In this document: piece by piece, positions 5,491 to 6,896 of the stretch
Layout: every line of letters begins with the position of its first letter
How positions within the stretch are numbered: the stretch's first letter is position 1
Translations under genes and position numbers: made by a program
The notes under the pieces: model-generated
Told to the model about the DNA's origin: nothing
The model's database searches: none
What the model saw: the letters and a program-made list of their open reading frames with translations, nothing else
Assembly (NCBI GenBank): GCA_012030815.1
Contig: JAAUVF010000046.1
Span: 1-6,896 of the forward strand
Reading direction: 5' to 3'
Source of the DNA: Nanobdellota archaeon
GTDB lineage: Archaea; Thermoproteota; Nitrososphaeria; Nitrososphaerales; Nitrosopumilaceae
Length of the DNA stretch: 6,896 nucleotides

Positions 5491-5512
5491 AGTGTAAGGC
5501 AGTAAAAAAATA

Positions 5513-5770
5513 ATGAAAAGCGGAGTAGCGATAATTGTTTCAGGTGGAGTTATGATAATTTGTGGATTGATCATGTTTTATGGAATTCAGAGTATTTCTC
5601 AGCCAGACTCTGATCAAAAAAATCTCTTTTTGTCAATAAAGCACGGAGGGACATTTATGGGATTGTTAGGAATAGGTGTAACGATAGCAGGATTTTTGCT
5701 ATATCTAATTAATCGAAGTTCACCTCCAATTCATGAAGACTATGAAGTTCACCCAGACGTAAGAGAATAG
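5513..5770 (+). CDS. Small two-helix membrane protein
   Basis: An 85-aa protein with ATG start. Two hydrophobic segments are plain: residues about 5-27 (VAIIVSGGVMIICGLIMFYG) and about 46-67 (GTFMGLLGIGVTIAGFLLYL), both rich in glycine, which suggests tight helix packing. The connecting loop (ISQPDSDQKNLFLSIKHG) and the C-terminal tail (NRSSPPIHEDYEVHPDVRE) are polar; by the positive-inside rule the orientation is not clear. There is no cysteine pair or haem motif. The gene is divergent from the cupredoxin gene and shares its short promoter region, so joint expression with surface electron-transfer functions is possible. I do not recognise a named family; its role is unknown. Confidence 0.78.
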   Translation: MKSGVAIIVSGGVMIICGLIMFYGIQSISQPDSDQKNLFLSIKHGGTFMGLLGIGVTIAGFLLYLINRSSPPIHEDYEVHPDVRE

Positions 5771-5773
5771 AAA

Positions 5774-5795
5774 ATTTTCATCTAAAAATGAAAAT
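5774..5795. terminator. Possible two-way terminator hairpin between convergent genes
   Basis: ATTTTCAT (5774-5781) pairs with ATGAAAAT (5788-5795) around a 6-base loop. It lies just after the stop of the membrane protein gene and covers the last codons of the cysteine-rich gene on the other strand. The stem is all but GC-free, so it may act through T/A-rich sequence, which ends transcription in archaea, more than through stable folding. Confidence 0.35.
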
Positions 5796-5994
5796 CTGGC
5801 ATCATATACCAGATAGGATCTTTTTGAATTCCTCTACAGGAACAATAAAACTTACACAATTTACAAAACAACACTTCCTTGTTTGCCATTTCTTTAATTG
5901 CAGTTGGTATTTTTCCACAATAGAGTGCAGAACCATCACAGTTAGGACATGTTGCAAGTAAAGGAGACATACCAAATTCATTTCGTATATTCAT
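5782..5994 (-). CDS. Small cysteine-rich, zinc-ribbon-like protein
   Basis: Seventy aa from the ATG at 5994 (MNIRNEFGMS). A TTG at 6051 would add 19 residues, but a TATA element at 6014-6023 lies within that extension and 25 bases before the ATG, so the short form is preferred. Seven cysteines are present: C16 and C19 (CPNC), C26 (YCG), C44 and C47 (CKLC), C51 and C53 (CSC). Two CxxC knuckles 28 residues apart suit one zinc ribbon; the extra CxC and C26 could bind a second metal or an Fe-S cluster. The middle is a short helix (PTAIKEMANKEVLF). No enzyme motif is seen. Nucleic-acid or protein binding is the usual job of such small ribbons, but here this is inference. Convergent with the membrane protein gene, 11 bases apart. 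Confidence 0.72.
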   Translation of the reverse strand: MNIRNEFGMSPLLATCPNCDGSALYCGKIPTAIKEMANKEVLFCKLCKFYCSCRGIQKDPIWYMMPDFHF

Positions 5995-6013
5995 AATCTG
6001 ATTTAGTGATTCT

Positions 6014-6023
6014 GATATATTAA
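6014..6023 (-). promoter_or_regulatory. TATA box of the cysteine-rich gene
   Basis: Minus-strand TTAATATATC is centred 25 bases before the ATG at 5994 and decides in favour of that start over the TTG at 6051. Confidence 0.5.
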
Positions 6024-6076
6024 TAACAAGAAGAAATCGTACTAGTGCCAATTATTTTAAAATGCTAGTTCAAAAA

Positions 6077-6085
6077 TTATAATAA
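6077..6085 (+). promoter_or_regulatory. TATA box of the 141-aa gene
   Basis: TTATAATAA is centred 27 bases before the TTG at 6108, supporting this non-ATG start and a leaderless transcript. Confidence 0.5.
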
Positions 6086-6107
6086 GACTAGAATTTAACT
6101 TTAAAAA

Positions 6108-6533
6108 TTGTCAGACAAAATTTGGCTTGGTGCGATATACCTCAAAGATGAGGGAGGGTATGAAATAATTCTAAGATCACTTGAGCATTATAAAAAAAGA
6201 TTAAAGACTTTGGGAAATAGCCCGGAGCTAAAAGATTCAGCTGCAATGTTTGGCTCATTACTTCAGCAAGAAGCCATGAAGACCATTCCAAAGGTAGATG
6301 AGATGCTAAAAAAGATCAAAAGCGCGTTAACAGATACTGCATTACTAAATTCACTAAGCGGGGATAGATCATTTATGGTAAAAGCGCTATCATGTTACGA
6401 GTCAGACATTACAAAGGCACAAGATTATGGACACGAATATTTTTTAAAACTGGTAGGAGATCTACCAACAGTAAGAAAAGATCTAGATATTATCAAAAAT
6501 GCTCTAGATAAAATAAACCAGTTTTCAGTCTAG
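6108..6533 (+). CDS. Helical hypothetical protein, 141 aa
   Basis: The start is TTG (MSDKIWLGAIYLKDEGG), supported by the TATA element 27 bases upstream; the first in-frame ATG is far inside the helical part. After a short N-terminal strand (KIWLGAIYL), the protein is almost wholly alpha-helical: EIILRSLEHYKKRLKTLG, DSAAMFGSLLQQEAMKTIP, VDEMLKKIKSALTD, then FMVKALSCYESDITKAQDYG and LPTVRKDLDIIKNALDKIN. It is soluble, with no signal or membrane segment and a single Cys. This suggests a helical bundle. I do not recognise the family and see no active-site motif. Its stop overlaps the stop of the convergent gene within CTAG (6530-6533). The downstream gene has a similar helical composition. Confidence 0.75.
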   Translation: MSDKIWLGAIYLKDEGGYEIILRSLEHYKKRLKTLGNSPELKDSAAMFGSLLQQEAMKTIPKVDEMLKKIKSALTDTALLNSLSGDRSFMVKALSCYESDITKAQDYGHEYFLKLVGDLPTVRKDLDIIKNALDKINQFSV

Positions 6534-6763
6534 GCGTTTCCTTGAATATACCAATCAAGGTATGGCTTTAGGGTCTTGCAGAATTTCTTTTTTTCAGCCT
6601 CATCAGTCATGGCCAAAACCCCCTGAATTTTTCCATTTAGATAGTCTCTTGTAATTTGGCTCTTTAAGGTAGGCTGAATCTTTGTGAGAATTTTAATAAA
6701 TTCATCAGAAGGAATACCGTCAAAATTGTTTAGAATTTGTTTTGCCTGGTCTTCTAAAGACAT
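6530..6763 (-). CDS. Small helical hypothetical protein
   Basis: Seventy-seven aa from the ATG at 6763 (MSLEDQAKQILNNFDGIPS), or 85 aa from an in-frame ATG at 6787 (MGFVLDFI added). The shorter form begins like a normal soluble helical protein, but the longer one cannot be ruled out: AT-rich TATA-like sequence lies at a suitable distance from each. Helices: EDQAKQILNNF, SDEFIKILTKI, RDYLNGKIQGVLAM and EAEKKKFCKTLKPYLDWYI. One Cys, no membrane segment. The gene follows the partial gene at 6802 by 14 to 38 bases on the same strand, so the two may be co-transcribed. Function unknown. Confidence 0.68.
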   Translation of the reverse strand: MSLEDQAKQILNNFDGIPSDEFIKILTKIQPTLKSQITRDYLNGKIQGVLAMTDEAEKKKFCKTLKPYLDWYIQGNA

Positions 6764-6801
6764 GATAAAATCTAAAACAAATCCCATTATTACTTATTGC
6801 T

Positions 6802-6896
6802 TTATTTTGAGATAATATCATCATCATCCCAAGTGAGACGAAATTTTCCTACTACTCTGAAAAGATGTATTCTCCCACCTTTTTTGAATTTTAGAT
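6802..6896 (-). CDS. 3' end of a gene entering from the right edge
   Basis: The minus strand is open from the window edge to a TAA at 6802-6804, giving about 30 residues: LKFKKGGRIHLFRVVGKF, then RLTWDDDDIISK. The pattern is protein-like (alternating strand residues, then an acidic C-terminus), while the other two minus-strand frames have stops. It ends just before the next gene on the same strand. Too little is present to name a family, and the short length leaves some doubt. Confidence 0.5.
   Translation of the reverse strand, partial: LKFKKGGRIHLFRVVGKFRLTWDDDDIISK

Noticed and set aside
1..6896. CRISPR array, insertion sequence, phage or defence island
   Set aside because: No regularly spaced repeats, transposase, integrase or helicase/nuclease cluster is visible; the lone PIN-like gene is not enough.

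Overview
The window looks like a chromosomal piece of an AT-rich ammonia-oxidising archaeon of the Nitrosopumilus type (Nitrososphaerota, formerly Thaumarchaeota). Three things point there: a blue-copper (cupredoxin) protein that regains a PEFG-CTERM sorting tail once two indels are repaired; a secreted Ig-like protein ending in two copies of the 'IPxWIKNNAxWW...G.I.D..F...I.FLI..GII' module typical of this group; and small, mostly uncharacterised genes with archaeal TATA boxes about 24-28 bases before the start codon, implying leaderless mRNAs. The taxonomic call is inference from protein style.

Layout, left to right. 1-341 (+): the 3' part of a helical unknown protein, broken by one indel. 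367-633 (-): DUF5615-type PIN-like protein. 722-931 (+): small charged coiled-coil protein. 928-1287 (-): unknown 119-aa protein whose stop overlaps the previous one. 1320-1697 (-): conserved protein, probably DUF6659. 1742-2971 (-): secreted Ig-like protein. 3081-4504 (-): coiled-coil protein of about 474 aa starting with a tandem repeat and now in four reading-frame pieces. 4585-5449 (-): secreted cupredoxin with PEFG-CTERM anchor, about 288 aa, in three pieces. 5513-5770 (+): two-helix membrane protein. 5782-5994 (-): cysteine-rich zinc-ribbon-like protein. 6108-6533 (+): helical unknown. 6530-6763/6787 (-): small helical unknown. 6802-6896 (-): the 3' end of a further gene.

Most genes stand alone with their own promoter. 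The cupredoxin and the small membrane protein share a 63-base divergent promoter region and are the best candidates for joint control; the cupredoxin and the Ig-like protein would both act at the outer face of the cell. There is no clear pathway operon, RNA gene, CRISPR array, transposon or phage module.

The main extra signal is that three genes are split by six indels, every one inside an A or T run, and that repairing each run restores a convincing protein. This fits homopolymer sequencing or assembly errors better than gene decay, and it hides one complete PEFG-CTERM copper protein and one long repeat/coiled-coil protein from simple gene calling. I found no convincing new multi-gene system.
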